Assembly: GCF_001042655.1 (NCBI RefSeq)
Contig: NZ_AP012332.1
Span: 1,603,407-1,667,406 of the forward strand
Length of the DNA stretch: 64,000 nt
Direction: 5' to 3'
Origin: Gardnerella vaginalis ATCC 14018 = JCM 11026
Lineage (GTDB): Bacteria > Actinomycetota > Actinomycetes > Actinomycetales > Bifidobacteriaceae
A model generated the notes under the pieces. It was not told the DNA's origin. It worked only from the letters and a program-made list of their open reading frames with translations, and did not search any database. How positions within the stretch are numbered: position 1 is the stretch's first letter; the number at the start of each line of letters is the position of its first letter. Positions 27,191 through 39,290 of this stretch are shown here, piece by piece. Both the position numbers and the translations under genes were made by a program.

Positions 27191-28352
27191 CTCTTTTATA
27201 CTCATTTGCATTTCGAAGTACTGCTTGTACAACAGCAATGCTCTCACCACGTAAAACTATGTCATTACCGCAAGAACATTGTTGTACACGAATAGAATGA
27301 TTTTGTAATGTTGAGGCGGCTTCGGCATTAATTGCATATTCAGTTGCGCCTAAAAATATATCATCAACAATATCTTTTGAACCGTATACAAAAATATCAT
27401 CTAAATCAAGTAAGCTAACAGACGGAGCAAGCACATGTCCAAGTGAACGACCTGCTTCCTGTAGTATTGTTGTTCTGTCTAAAGGATTCTCATTAATTCT
27501 TCTTCGTAAGTTAGCTGCAGATATAAAAGTCTCTAAACAACCACGCTTACCACACGTGCATTGTGGACCATCTGGATCAACAACTACGTGACCGATTTCA
27601 CCTGCAGCATGATGAATCCCCAAAACGAGCGAATCATCGATTAACAATGCTGCGCCTACGCCAACAGCGATTTGAACAAAAATGCCAGTTGCTCTTCCAG
27701 CTCCACAAAAACGTTCACCGATTAAAGCACTATTCGCGTCATTATCTACCGTACAGAACTTACCAAAATGTTGTTGAAACATCTTACGTAAAGGTACATT
27801 CTTCCACCCAAAATTCGCAGTTTCAACTACTACACCATCTTCATCAACAATGCCTGGGACAGCAACACCAAAACCAAGTATGTGCGAGGCACCATCAAGT
27901 AGTGACTCAGCTAAAGCAATTACAGTTTCAGGCGTAATAGCAGTAATTTTATCAAAGGATTTTTCAACTCTAGTTACAATTTCACCGCGTAAATTCATGA
28001 CAGCAGCTTGCAACAAAAATGGCATTGATAAGTCCAGAACAATCACATTCCAATATTGATCATCTACACTTACTAAAGTGCCTTTTTTACCAGGTCGCGT
28101 TGGTTGTTCATATCCATTTTCCATCAGAAAGTGTTTATCTAACATGTCAGACACGACTTCGCACGCAGCAACTCGCGATAATCCGGTTTTCCTTCCAATT
28201 TGCGCTCTAGACATAGGACATGATGAAAAAATTTGTCCAAAAACCATCATGCGATTATTGATTCGTACATCAGCGGGTTCATGTTTTTTAGTAACTGTCA
28301 TAGAAGGTGATAGAAAGCAAGACAGGGCATTATCATCAGTTGTTCCAAACAT
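27129..28352 (-). CDS. ROK-family transcriptional regulator
   Basis: 407 residues from the ATG at 28352, which has GAGGAG just upstream; the longer open frame to 28454 is unlikely. N-terminal winged helix (PMSRAQIGRKTGLSRVAACEVVSDML) followed by a sugar-kinase-like ROK domain with ILGFGVAVPGIVDEDG, DNDANSALIGE, GEIGHVVVDPDGP and the zinc motif CTCGKRGCLE. NagC/XylR-type regulators bind a sugar or sugar phosphate. It is divergent from the sugar importer operon, its likely target. Oddity: the last ~20 residues (VGLEPTTQDLKG...) are encoded by the antisense of tRNA-Lys. Confidence 0.9.
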   Translation of the reverse strand: MFGTTDDNALSCFLSPSMTVTKKHEPADVRINNRMMVFGQIFSSCPMSRAQIGRKTGLSRVAACEVVSDMLDKHFLMENGYEQPTRPGKKGTLVSVDDQYWNVIVLDLSMPFLLQAAVMNLRGEIVTRVEKSFDKITAITPETVIALAESLLDGASHILGFGVAVPGIVDEDGVVVETANFGWKNVPLRKMFQQHFGKFCTVDNDANSALIGERFCGAGRATGIFVQIAVGVGAALLIDDSLVLGIHHAAGEIGHVVVDPDGPQCTCGKRGCLETFISAANLRRRINENPLDRTTILQEAGRSLGHVLAPSVSLLDLDDIFVYGSKDIVDDIFLGATEYAINAEAASTLQNHSIRVQQCSCGNDIVLRGESIAVVQAVLRNANEYKRVPPVGLEPTTQDLKGLCSAN

Positions 28353-28537
28353 GACACTCCTCAAGTATAGGGCTGTTGCAGCATACTGAAAGTAAGTACT
28401 ACATCGTACCATCCCACCAATAGGCCAAATCATCAGGAAAATTGTTGTCAGCACATGTACTCACAACAAAATTTCACAATAAACTATATTGTACTCTCTC
28501 AACCATTGTAGCCAGCTGTAACACATACGCGCTAGGC

Positions 28538-28560
28538 ATAATTACCATAATTACCATAAT
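28538..28560. repeat. Tandem 9-bp repeats in the regulator-importer gap
   Basis: ATAATTACC occurs twice in tandem (28538-28555) with a partial third copy ATAAT. It lies in the 388-bp gap between the ROK gene and the importer operon, about 80 bases upstream of the assigned importer promoter. Function unknown; could be an additional regulator site or a simple slippage repeat. Confidence 0.4.
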
Positions 28561-28615
28561 TCTTAACAATGATTTCATCCCAATATACACACAAGTGTTT
28601 GTATATTTCTTGGTC

Positions 28616-28655
28616 TTTACAACAAATAAATAATTTGTTAAGATAGTTAACATTG
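28616..28655 (+). promoter_or_regulatory. Promoter and operator of the sugar importer operon
   Basis: TTTACA (28616-28621) and TAAGAT (28639-28644) are spaced 17 bases. Two overlapping symmetrical elements cover them: AACAAAT-5-ATTTGTT (28621-28639), and TTTGTTAAGATAGTTAACA (28634-28652) over the -10. The second has a near-copy in front of the fucosidase gene (36899-36921), so I infer a shared repressor, most simply the adjacent ROK protein. Confidence 0.6.
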
Positions 28656-28740
28656 AATGTTCCAACGACATAGATGCCGCCGGCAATCAATACACAACTC
28701 GTCAAAGTCGACAAGTAAAGCTTCAAAGAAAGGAAGCGCC

Positions 28741-30060
28741 ATGCATAGTGGAAAGAAAATTATTGGCATCATTGCAGCAGCGAGCGCCGCTCTACTATCG
28801 CTTGCTGGATGCGGTAACACCAATAACTCGAGTTCATCAGCGCAAGTTGATACTAAAACACCTGTTAACCTCACTGTGTGGACTGGTAATACAACACCAA
28901 CAAAAGCAGCAGCAGCAATATTTGAAAAGAAATATCCAAACGTAAAAATTAAAGTAGAAACTGTAACAGACGCTTATCAGGCTCTGGATACAGCCATTCA
29001 AGCTGGATCGGGAATTCCAGACGTTATGGAATTTGAGTACTTGACAGTTCCTTATTTCGCAATTCAAAACAAACTTGTAGATTTAAGCACTCTTGGCGCA
29101 AATAATGATAAAGGCACATTTGTGAAAGGCGCATGGCAGGACATCAGCTTCAACAATAAGCCATACGCAATTCCAATGGATTACGGCCCAAGCGTCATGT
29201 TCTACAATAAGGCAATATTAGAAAAAGCAGGAGTAAGCAAAGTACCAGAAACTTGGGAAGAATATTACCAAGCAGCTAAGAAAGTAAAAGCGCTCGGAGA
29301 CAAGTACTACATAACAAATGACGCAAGCGATATCTTCACATTGCTATCTCTTGTATGGCAAGCTGGAGGGCATCCATTTAAGGTGAACGGAACCACTGCT
29401 CATATTAACGTAAAAGATCCAAAGATGCAGGAAGCTGTATCTTACTATCAGAAGATGATTCAAGAAGGATTGATTGCAACTAATATCAAAACTTGGTCCG
29501 ATGATTGGAACAGAGCTTTAAACGATGGAACTATTGCCACACAAATCATAGGAGGATGGTTCACCTCTAGCATTAAAGATCGCGCTCCAAAACAAGCTGG
29601 AAACTTCCGTGTTGCCCCTATGCCTCAATGGAAAGCGGGCGAACAGTTGAGCGCAGAAAACGGCGGCTCTGGCTTTGCTATTCCAGCGAAAGCAAAGAAT
29701 CATCAATGGGCTTGGAAATTCTTGCACTTCCTTGCCTACGATAAGGAAGGCGTAAAAGCACGCGTTGATGCTGGAGTATTCCCTCCAAATGTTTCCGTAC
29801 TTAAGAATAACGAATTCCTCTCTTCTACTGACCCTTACTTCGGAGACCAGAAGTACCGTGAGCCTATTGCCGATTCAGCTCAAAAAGTAGGAGAAGGATG
29901 GCAGTACCTTCCGTTCATGGAAAAAGTGCGTGATCTATATGGTGACAATATGGATTATGCAAAAGTAGCCAAAGGCGAATCACTGCAAACTCAGCTAGAA
30001 AACTGGGCTAAGCTGTGCATCGACTATGGAAACAAACAGGGCTTCACAGTAAGCAAATAA
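28741..30060 (+). CDS. ABC sugar importer, extracellular solute-binding lipoprotein
   Basis: 439 residues from the ATG at 28741, which has AAAGGAAG upstream. Lipoprotein signal: MHSGKKIIGIIAAASAALL, then LSLAGC, with Cys as the lipid-modified residue. The mature part is a family-1 binding protein (NLTVWTGNTTPTKAAAAIFEKKYP, MDYGPSVMFYNKAIL, GSGFAIPAKAKN). It would capture an oligosaccharide outside and deliver it to the two permeases that follow. A 14-bp stem hairpin lies between it and the first permease gene, consistent with making more binding protein than permease. Confidence 0.95.
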   Translation: MHSGKKIIGIIAAASAALLSLAGCGNTNNSSSSAQVDTKTPVNLTVWTGNTTPTKAAAAIFEKKYPNVKIKVETVTDAYQALDTAIQAGSGIPDVMEFEYLTVPYFAIQNKLVDLSTLGANNDKGTFVKGAWQDISFNNKPYAIPMDYGPSVMFYNKAILEKAGVSKVPETWEEYYQAAKKVKALGDKYYITNDASDIFTLLSLVWQAGGHPFKVNGTTAHINVKDPKMQEAVSYYQKMIQEGLIATNIKTWSDDWNRALNDGTIATQIIGGWFTSSIKDRAPKQAGNFRVAPMPQWKAGEQLSAENGGSGFAIPAKAKNHQWAWKFLHFLAYDKEGVKARVDAGVFPPNVSVLKNNEFLSSTDPYFGDQKYREPIADSAQKVGEGWQYLPFMEKVRDLYGDNMDYAKVAKGESLQTQLENWAKLCIDYGNKQGFTVSK

Positions 30061-30098
30061 TGTTTACTAATAATAGCAAATAAACTCATTACCATTTA

Positions 30099-30132
30099 AG
30101 GTGCTGTTGGTGCTACAACACCAACAGCACCT
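30099..30132 (+). terminator. Intercistronic hairpin between binding protein and permease
   Basis: AGGTGCTGTTGGTG and CACCAACAGCACCT form a perfect 14-bp stem around a 6-base loop, 38 bases after the stop. Only weak T content follows (AATTTAACTG), so it is better seen as an mRNA-stabilising hairpin or partial terminator than a full stop. Confidence 0.65.
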
Positions 30133-30168
30133 AATTTAACTGAAAAGTTTTTACATTGGGGGAAAGCA

Positions 30169-31101
30169 ATGATATTGAACACTTCTAAAAATAAACGAGC
30201 GAATTTAACACGGCAACGCAATGGAATTAAACGCGAAGGAGCTGCTGGTTGGATGTTCGTGCTTCCATTTTTGCTTCTCTTTACCTTCGTGTTTATTATT
30301 CCACTTGTATACTCGATGTACATTAGTTTCTTTGGACACCAATTAATTGGCGGAACCGTGTTTGTCGGCGCAAAAAACTATCTCGAACTTTTGAGAGATC
30401 CACTATTGTGGCAGGGTATTGCACGCGTCCTCATATTTACAGCAATCCAAGTCCCTCTAATGTTAATAATTTCCATTTGTCTAGCGCTTGCTATCGATTC
30501 GAAACGTCTATATGGTACAAACTGGTGCAGAATCTCAATATTCATTCCATACGCTGTTCCTGGTGTTATCTCCACATTAATGTGGGGGTTCATCCTTGGA
30601 ACTAGGTATGGTCTGTTCAAGAATTTTAATGAGATATCTCATACTGATATAAATCCATTTTCTCCTTCATTTATCATGATTTCTATCGGAGTAATGATTA
30701 GCTGGGCTGCTATTGGATATAACATGCTCATCTTCTATTCTTCATTAAAGGCTATTTCACCAGATCTTTACGAAGCTGCTGTAATTGACGGCGCAAGCTA
30801 TCGCCAAATAGATCGTTATATCAAGCTTCCAGAGATTAGAGGCTCACTGGCTATAACTACTATCTTCTCAATAATAGGTAGTGTACAGCTTTTCAACGAG
30901 CCGCAAATTTTGTCAAAAATGGTTGGAGGCACTGGCATTACAACCAGTTGGACACCAAACTTATACATTTACAATCTAGCTTTTGGTGACTCTTCACAGG
31001 GATATGCTGCTGCAGCAGCATTGATTATGGCAATTATTGTCATTGTCGTTACATTTACGATTCAAATTCGCAATATGCGCAAAAATGTCACCGCTGATTA
31101 A
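30169..31101 (+). CDS. ABC sugar importer permease (MalF/UgpA type)
   Basis: 310 residues, about six membrane helices, starting with GWMFVLPFLLLFTFVFIIPLVYS. The ATPase-coupling EAA loop is LYEAAVIDGASYRQIDRYIKLPEIRGSL. TTGGGGG lies eight bases upstream of the ATG as ribosome site. Pairs with the next permease; both lie downstream of the binding protein on one strand. No ATPase gene is in the operon. Confidence 0.94.
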   Translation: MILNTSKNKRANLTRQRNGIKREGAAGWMFVLPFLLLFTFVFIIPLVYSMYISFFGHQLIGGTVFVGAKNYLELLRDPLLWQGIARVLIFTAIQVPLMLIISICLALAIDSKRLYGTNWCRISIFIPYAVPGVISTLMWGFILGTRYGLFKNFNEISHTDINPFSPSFIMISIGVMISWAAIGYNMLIFYSSLKAISPDLYEAAVIDGASYRQIDRYIKLPEIRGSLAITTIFSIIGSVQLFNEPQILSKMVGGTGITTSWTPNLYIYNLAFGDSSQGYAAAAALIMAIIVIVVTFTIQIRNMRKNVTAD

Positions 31102-31144
31102 CCATAGACGAAATATGCAACGAAGCATCCAAAAGGAAGAACAA

Positions 31145-32062
31145 ATGATTAATACAACAAAATCATCAAATAATCAGGCAGCGATGCCTCCACTCACGAG
31201 GTTCTACACTGTTGAACATCCAAAGAAGAGTCCAATGATGACATTCTGGGTGTATCTATATCTATTATACGCTCTCGTTCCATTTGTTTGGCTATTCATA
31301 AATGCTACAAAAACTAAGGCTGATTTTGCTTCTACATTCGGTCTATCATTTGGATCCTCATTCGCTCTATGGGACAACATAGTAGAGGTATTTACATATA
31401 ACAATGGCATTTTCGCACGATGGATTCTAAATACGGTCCTATACACAATAATTGGCACTATCATTTCTGTATTGTTTGCAACTATGGGAGGATATGCTCT
31501 AGCAAAACTCAATTTTAAAGGCAAACACTTTATTTTGCTAACCATCTTAGGATCTATGGCAATTCCAGGAGTACTGCTTGTAGTTCCACAGTTCTTGATT
31601 TTCTCGCAGCTTGGTTTAACAAACACTCCTTGGGCTGTAATAATTCCATCTCTACTAAACCCATTTGGTCTATATTTAATGTGGACATTTTCAGGGCAAA
31701 GTGTTCCAACTTCTCTTATAGAAGCAGCACGTATCGATGGTGCTGGAGAAGGACGCATTTTCTTCCAAGTTGCATTACCACTTATGAAACCATCATTGGT
31801 AACAGTGTCATTGTTCGCATTTGTTTCCATTTGGTACAATTACTTCCTTCCATTGATAATGCTGAAAGACTCTAAATGGTATCCATTGGCATTAGGTCTT
31901 GCACAGTGGAATGCTCAAGGCAATGAAGGTGGCAATATGCCTATTATTCCAAACCTAGTCATTACCGCATCTTTGCTAGTCGTATTCCCACTGATTCTGC
32001 TCTTCTTGGCATTGCAACGCTACTGGCAATCAGGCTTAGCAATTGGAGCGACAAAAGGGTAA
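31145..32062 (+). CDS. ABC sugar importer permease (MalG/UgpE type)
   Basis: 305 residues from the ATG at 31145, preceded by AAAAGGAAG. Six helices; EAA loop LIEAARIDGAGEGRIFFQVALPLMKPSL. The reading frame is open further upstream, overlapping the previous permease, but that stretch has no ribosome site. Forms the channel with the preceding permease. Confidence 0.94.
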   Translation: MINTTKSSNNQAAMPPLTRFYTVEHPKKSPMMTFWVYLYLLYALVPFVWLFINATKTKADFASTFGLSFGSSFALWDNIVEVFTYNNGIFARWILNTVLYTIIGTIISVLFATMGGYALAKLNFKGKHFILLTILGSMAIPGVLLVVPQFLIFSQLGLTNTPWAVIIPSLLNPFGLYLMWTFSGQSVPTSLIEAARIDGAGEGRIFFQVALPLMKPSLVTVSLFAFVSIWYNYFLPLIMLKDSKWYPLALGLAQWNAQGNEGGNMPIIPNLVITASLLVVFPLILLFLALQRYWQSGLAIGATKG

Positions 32063-32083
32063 CCAGCTAAATCTGCTTTTATT

Positions 32084-32112
32084 GCTTCTGACAGTTTTAT
32101 GCTGTCAGAAGC
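32084..32112 (+). terminator. Hairpin between importer and lacZ
   Basis: GCTTCTGACAG pairs exactly with CTGTCAGAAGC across a 7-base loop. The following bases (ATAATTAATC) are A/T-rich but lack a clear T-run, so partial read-through into lacZ is likely. A possible separate lacZ promoter (TATACG near 32124) follows. Confidence 0.55.
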
Positions 32113-32147
32113 ATAATTAATCTATACGTATTCTTAACTTTTACTAA

Positions 32148-35318
<3,171 letters not shown>

Positions 35319-35335
35319 CCCTCCCTCCTATAGCT

Positions 35336-35381
35336 AATACCGCTGATATAGTTACAAGAAAGTTTCTATGTCAGCGGTATT
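35336..35381. terminator. Bidirectional terminator between lacZ and fucosidase
   Basis: AATACCGCTGA and TCAGCGGTATT pair perfectly around a long A/T-rich loop, with TTTTATTG on the plus strand. It serves both convergent genes. Confidence 0.75.
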
Positions 35382-35424
35382 TTATTGCTATTGAAATAAA
35401 TTTATATCAGAGTTTTCTTTTCTA

Positions 35425-36852
35425 CTACTCGTCTTGTGCAACTAGTGGATAGCATGATTGAAGAGCTACATATTGACGAATACTAGTTATTCTCACAGTT
35501 AACGATACTGCACGAATCGCGTCAAAACGTAGAATTTTGCGATATCCTATGGCATGAACATCTGAAACATGATGATTTACTCCATATTCATCAATAACGT
35601 GAATTTCAGCTGTTTCAACGTGTTGTCCTTTACTAATATCTTCTTCAATAACTAAGCCATCAATATAAGTAGGTTCAGTAAATACCATACGAAAATCAAT
35701 CGGCTTAGAAGATGACAATGCTGTACCCTGTTTTCTGTCAACCAAGTACTTTGGATTTCCTTCATATGCATTAGGACTTAAAACTTGTATTGATAATGCT
35801 TCATAATCTCGTAATTCGCGCCCATGGAATTTACGAATCTTATCGCCCAATTCTTTTAAAATTTTAACATCAGAATCTGCTAACAAACCATGACGTGTCG
35901 GTGGCACATTCAACAAAAGTGTTGAGTTACCCCCTACAGATTTACACCATATATCAAATAATTCATCAGAACTGCGAACATTATTATCCTCATTATCGTG
36001 ATGGAACCAACCTTTGCGAATAGAGGTATCAACTTCTGCTGGATACCAAACAAAATCGCCTTCGTAGTGTGCAAGCGCCTTACGAGACCCTAAATCTTCA
36101 TCAGTAGACGCAAATTTGCGAGAGAATTTACCATCATCTGATTGTTGTGATTTTGAAGAGGTTAATTCAGCACTACGTAATTCTGTAGGTAATACGCTCC
36201 ACTCATTAGAGCGCGTATGACCAGCTTCATTGCCGCACCAACGCACATCTGGACCGCAAACACTGATAACAGCATCTGGCTGCAGCGCACGGACTGTATT
36301 ATAGATTCGTTGCCAGTCATAAGTTTGCGTTTTACCATTCTCACCCTCGCCGCAAGCACCATCAAGCCATACGGAAAAAATAGGACCATAGTGCGTTAGC
36401 AATTCAACAAGTTGATTAATATAAAAATCGTTGTAAACTTTGCCAGTGCCATATGATGATTCTGTACGATCCCATGGTGAAAGGTATACGCCAAATTTCA
36501 TATTATGTCGATAAGCTGATTCACTAACTTCGCGCACAATATCTCCTTTTCCATTTTTATATGGAGAGGACGCAATGGTATGCTTGGTGTACTTTGAAGG
36601 CCACAAGCAAAAACCATCATGATGCTTGCAAGTTAGAATCACGCCGGTCATACCTGCCGATTGTAGAGCATCAAGCCACTGGTCAACATCTAAATTATCT
36701 GGATTGAATATCTTCGGATCTTCGCGACCAAGCCCCCATTCACGATCTGTCATAGTATTCATTCCAAAATGAATAAAACCATACATTTCCATGCGCTGCC
36801 AAGAAATTTGACGTGCTGTAGGCCTTACATTTGCTAAATAATCCTCATTCAT
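35425..36852 (-). CDS. Alpha-L-fucosidase, GH29, intracellular
   Basis: 475 residues. The GH29 barrel is recognised by WQRMEMYGFIHFGMNTMTDREWG at the N-terminus, CKHHDGFCLWPSKYTKH, GVYLSPWDR and the nucleophile in VWLDGACGEG (D164). The C-terminal ~110 residues form a beta-sandwich-like extension. No signal peptide, so it cleaves fucose from imported oligosaccharides; the overall look suggests the 1,3/1,4-active GH29 subgroup, but that is a guess. Downstream of fucU on the same strand, with an operator-like site between. Confidence 0.93.
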   Translation of the reverse strand: MNEDYLANVRPTARQISWQRMEMYGFIHFGMNTMTDREWGLGREDPKIFNPDNLDVDQWLDALQSAGMTGVILTCKHHDGFCLWPSKYTKHTIASSPYKNGKGDIVREVSESAYRHNMKFGVYLSPWDRTESSYGTGKVYNDFYINQLVELLTHYGPIFSVWLDGACGEGENGKTQTYDWQRIYNTVRALQPDAVISVCGPDVRWCGNEAGHTRSNEWSVLPTELRSAELTSSKSQQSDDGKFSRKFASTDEDLGSRKALAHYEGDFVWYPAEVDTSIRKGWFHHDNEDNNVRSSDELFDIWCKSVGGNSTLLLNVPPTRHGLLADSDVKILKELGDKIRKFHGRELRDYEALSIQVLSPNAYEGNPKYLVDRKQGTALSSSKPIDFRMVFTEPTYIDGLVIEEDISKGQHVETAEIHVIDEYGVNHHVSDVHAIGYRKILRFDAIRAVSLTVRITSIRQYVALQSCYPLVAQDE

Positions 36853-36898
36853 GCTGCCACCCTGCTTTAGCGATCAATGCAACTTTACACCGACCAAT

Positions 36899-36921
36899 CA
36901 ATTGTTTACTATATTAACAAA
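36899..36921 (-). promoter_or_regulatory. Operator-like site upstream of the fucosidase
   Basis: On the minus strand TTTGTTAATATAGTAAACA lies about 50 bases upstream of the fucosidase start and contains TATAGT as a -10. It differs from the site over the importer promoter (28634-28652) at only two positions, which strongly suggests one shared regulator. No good -35 is visible. The rest of the 224-bp gap is A/T-rich and featureless. Confidence 0.55.
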
Positions 36922-37076
36922 AAACAAGGATGTGCGCCAGTTAAATCATTATCAATACAAAACTAAAAACACTGCAGCGCAAAATAAGAAATTACAAAAA
37001 TCTTATTTACAACAATGCAGTGTTAAAAAATACTCTAATCAGAATCTCTGGTGGGGTTTATTGGTATAAGGGTTAT

Positions 37077-37523
37077 TTATTCTCCAGCGAAAACCACACC
37101 TTTTCGAAGCATAATATTCGCATATTGAGCGCGTTCACCAGTAGCAACCACACAATATGCATTCTTAGCTTCATCATAAAATGCAAAACGCTCTAAGGTT
37201 CCTATGGCATTAGCGGCGCGCTTATCAAAACCAGAAATAATATCTTCATAGTCGTTCCAAATTGGAGTTTCACAAGGATCCCCTGGAACAACTTCCATAA
37301 GAGTAACTGGCTTAGATGTGTACTGGTCAAGAGGCATAAGCTTCAATATAGCTTTTAACAATTCTGAAGTACCATGACCATCGCAACGAACAACAATTGC
37401 ATCTTTTCCTACCGATTCGGTTGGAAAATTTCCATCTGCCAAAACCAAAACATCTCCATGTCCCATTTCGCAAAGTACTTTCAATAATTCTGGCGGTATA
37501 ATGGGATCAATGCCCTTTAACAT
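37077..37523 (-). CDS. fucU: L-fucose mutarotase (FucU/RbsD family)
   Basis: 148 residues. MLKGIDPIIPPELLKVLCEMGHGD gives the family start with H22, followed by VLVLADGNFP (29-34), the FucU/RbsD sugar-binding segment, and the C-terminal ERAQYANIMLRKGV. The family swaps sugar anomers (fucose for FucU, ribose for RbsD); its place beside a fucosidase and the ANFP-like motif favour fucose. AAAGGAG precedes the start. Fucose catabolism genes such as fucI or fucK are not in this window. Confidence 0.88.
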   Translation of the reverse strand: MLKGIDPIIPPELLKVLCEMGHGDVLVLADGNFPTESVGKDAIVVRCDGHGTSELLKAILKLMPLDQYTSKPVTLMEVVPGDPCETPIWNDYEDIISGFDKRAANAIGTLERFAFYDEAKNAYCVVATGERAQYANIMLRKGVVFAGE

Positions 37524-37559
37524 AGAAATCTCCTTTGATTTACATAATAACTATTTCCG

Positions 37560-37584
37560 TTAGTTGACAATCATTGGCAACTAA
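37560..37584. promoter_or_regulatory. 25-bp near-perfect palindrome, operator of fucU
   Basis: TTAGTTG and CAACTAA flank an inner CAAT/ATTG pair centred on position 37572; 11 of 12 base pairs match. On the minus strand it contains TTGTCA, a plausible -35, and TATTAT follows 15 bases later, so a bound repressor would block the fucU promoter. The half-sites differ from the TTTGTTAA type in front of the importer and fucosidase, so a second regulator may act here. Confidence 0.6.
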
Positions 37585-37681
37585 TAGGTTGAATAATATC
37601 ACACGATATTAATAAAAAATTCCATAATTATAGCAAAATATTCTTTGCTAACTAAAGAAAAATATGAACTAACTAGTGAAT

Positions 37682-39097
37682 TCAACTAGCCCAAACACTA
37701 GCGTCTTGGTCATCTTCATCAATATCGCGAGTCATAGGATACGAAGTGGAATACGTGTACTCATCATCTACCACACCAGAATCAGCATCCGCATTAATCG
37801 CGGCCAAAACACGCTTGTCCATCTTATATTGCGGTAAAACGTTCTTAATATAGCTTGTTACAGCGTCTTGCATAGAAACATCATGCCCAACGCGTTCCGC
37901 CATAAACCAACGATGATCTAATACTTCATGGAAGAACTGTGCAGGTTGGATTTGCGATCTAAACTCAGCAGGAATCATGCGTACCGTAGGCTCAAACACC
38001 TCACGCATCCAATCAGTAGCAACAATCTCCAACTCTTCGCCCTGGCGCCACGTAGACGTACGATAAGCATCTAAATCATTAAGAAGCCTACGAGCCTGAT
38101 TCTCCTGAACATCAAGACCAGTCAAACGAAGTAGCTTACGTGAAGCATAACCAGCATCCACAACTCGTGGACGAACCAACACTCTTCGCCCATCCACAGA
38201 AGTCTTCATTTCCAACTCGTCAACATAAAAACCAAGCTCATTAAGCCTATTGACTCGTCTTTCAATACGCCACATTTCGTCTGGGCTAAATTTGTCCACA
38301 TCTGTAAGCGTGCTCCAAAGAGAATGATAACGGTCAACTAGCCTATCTCCAATGCTAATCTCATCAACCTCACCAGGCAAAAGTTGACCAGAACTTAAAT
38401 CCATTAGTTCGCCAATTATGTTTGTGCGAGCTAAATCAATATCGTATTCACGCTGACCTTCTGTAAGGCTTCCATGCAAATCACCTGTTTCAGCATCAAC
38501 TAGAAATGCTGTAAAAGCGTCCGCGTCTCTTAAAAATAGAACGTTAGAAAGAGAAACATCTCCCCAATAGAATCCCGAAAGATGCAGACGAACCATAAGC
38601 ACAGCAAGCGCATCAATCAAACGCTCTGCAGTATCAGGTCTTAAGGTACGAGCAAACAGAGCGCGATATGGAAGAGAGAATTTAAGATGACGAGTTACCA
38701 GCATTGCCTCAAGCGGTTCACCGTTCTTATCTTTTCTACCAGCTACAACCGCTATAGGAGTAACGGTTGGAAGCTCCAATTTGCGCAAACGCCTTAAAAG
38801 CTCATATTCTCGTTCAGCAACTTGACGAGTAATTTCCTTCATTGCATACACTTCGTCACCTACGTGCACAAAGCGCACAACGTGCCTAGAGATACCGCGC
38901 GGCAAGTTTACAAAAAGATTCGTAGGCCATTGAGATAATGGAAGCTCCCACGGAAGCATAAACATTTGAGGATTAGAGCTTGCAGCAGTAATCTTCAAAG
39001 CTTGAGGCTCTGCAGAAGATACAGTTTCATCCTGCGCAGATACTGATGTTGCTTGCATAGCACGTGGATCCAATAAAGGAGTATCGTTCCATTCCAT
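37682..39097 (-). CDS. DUF4032-family kinase-like protein
   Basis: 471 residues, cytoplasmic. The first half resembles a small kinase fold (VGDEVYAMKEITRQVAEREYELLRRLRKL, and LHLSGFYWGDVSLSNVLFLRDADAFTAFLVDAETGDLH, where GD-SLSN and VDAE replace HRD-N and DFG). The second half is the DUF4032 region (TTDWMREVFEPTVRMIPAE, then EVLDHRWFMAERVGHDVS) and ends in an acidic tail. Widely conserved in Actinobacteria; function unknown. It follows the ABC ATPase on the same strand but is separated from it by two terminators. Confidence 0.85.
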   Translation of the reverse strand: MEWNDTPLLDPRAMQATSVSAQDETVSSAEPQALKITAASSNPQMFMLPWELPLSQWPTNLFVNLPRGISRHVVRFVHVGDEVYAMKEITRQVAEREYELLRRLRKLELPTVTPIAVVAGRKDKNGEPLEAMLVTRHLKFSLPYRALFARTLRPDTAERLIDALAVLMVRLHLSGFYWGDVSLSNVLFLRDADAFTAFLVDAETGDLHGSLTEGQREYDIDLARTNIIGELMDLSSGQLLPGEVDEISIGDRLVDRYHSLWSTLTDVDKFSPDEMWRIERRVNRLNELGFYVDELEMKTSVDGRRVLVRPRVVDAGYASRKLLRLTGLDVQENQARRLLNDLDAYRTSTWRQGEELEIVATDWMREVFEPTVRMIPAEFRSQIQPAQFFHEVLDHRWFMAERVGHDVSMQDAVTSYIKNVLPQYKMDKRVLAAINADADSGVVDDEYTYSTSYPMTRDIDEDDQDASVWAS

Positions 39098-39209
39098 AAA
39101 CTTTAATCTACCCGTTAAGTTCGAACGCCAATAATTGAATAATAAATCGCAATCAAATTATAACTAATCGCATTATAACTAATCGTAAATAATTCAAACG
39201 ATGCGAAAA

Positions 39210-39232
39210 CGGGGCTCGCGTAGCGAACCCCG
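39210..39232 (-). terminator. Second terminator after the MsiK-like ATPase gene
   Basis: CGGGGCTCGC with GCGAACCCCG forms a GC-rich stem with one mismatch and a 3-base loop; on the minus strand TTTTCG follows. It backs up the hairpin at 39252-39281. Confidence 0.75.
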
Positions 39233-39251
39233 CCATACCCTTATACAGAAA

Positions 39252-39281
39252 TCTTGGGCACTTTAGACAAAGCACCCAAGA
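39252..39281 (-). terminator. First terminator after the MsiK-like ATPase gene
   Basis: TCTTGGG and CCCAAGA pair, with the inner CTTT/AAAG adding to the stem. It lies 10 bases past the ATPase stop on the minus strand and is followed there by TTTCTG. Confidence 0.7.
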
Positions 39282-39290
39282 AAACAGCAA

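Noticed and set aside
31204..31839. 211-codon open frame antisense to the second permease
   Set aside because: Shadow of a membrane-protein gene; no ribosome site or family features.
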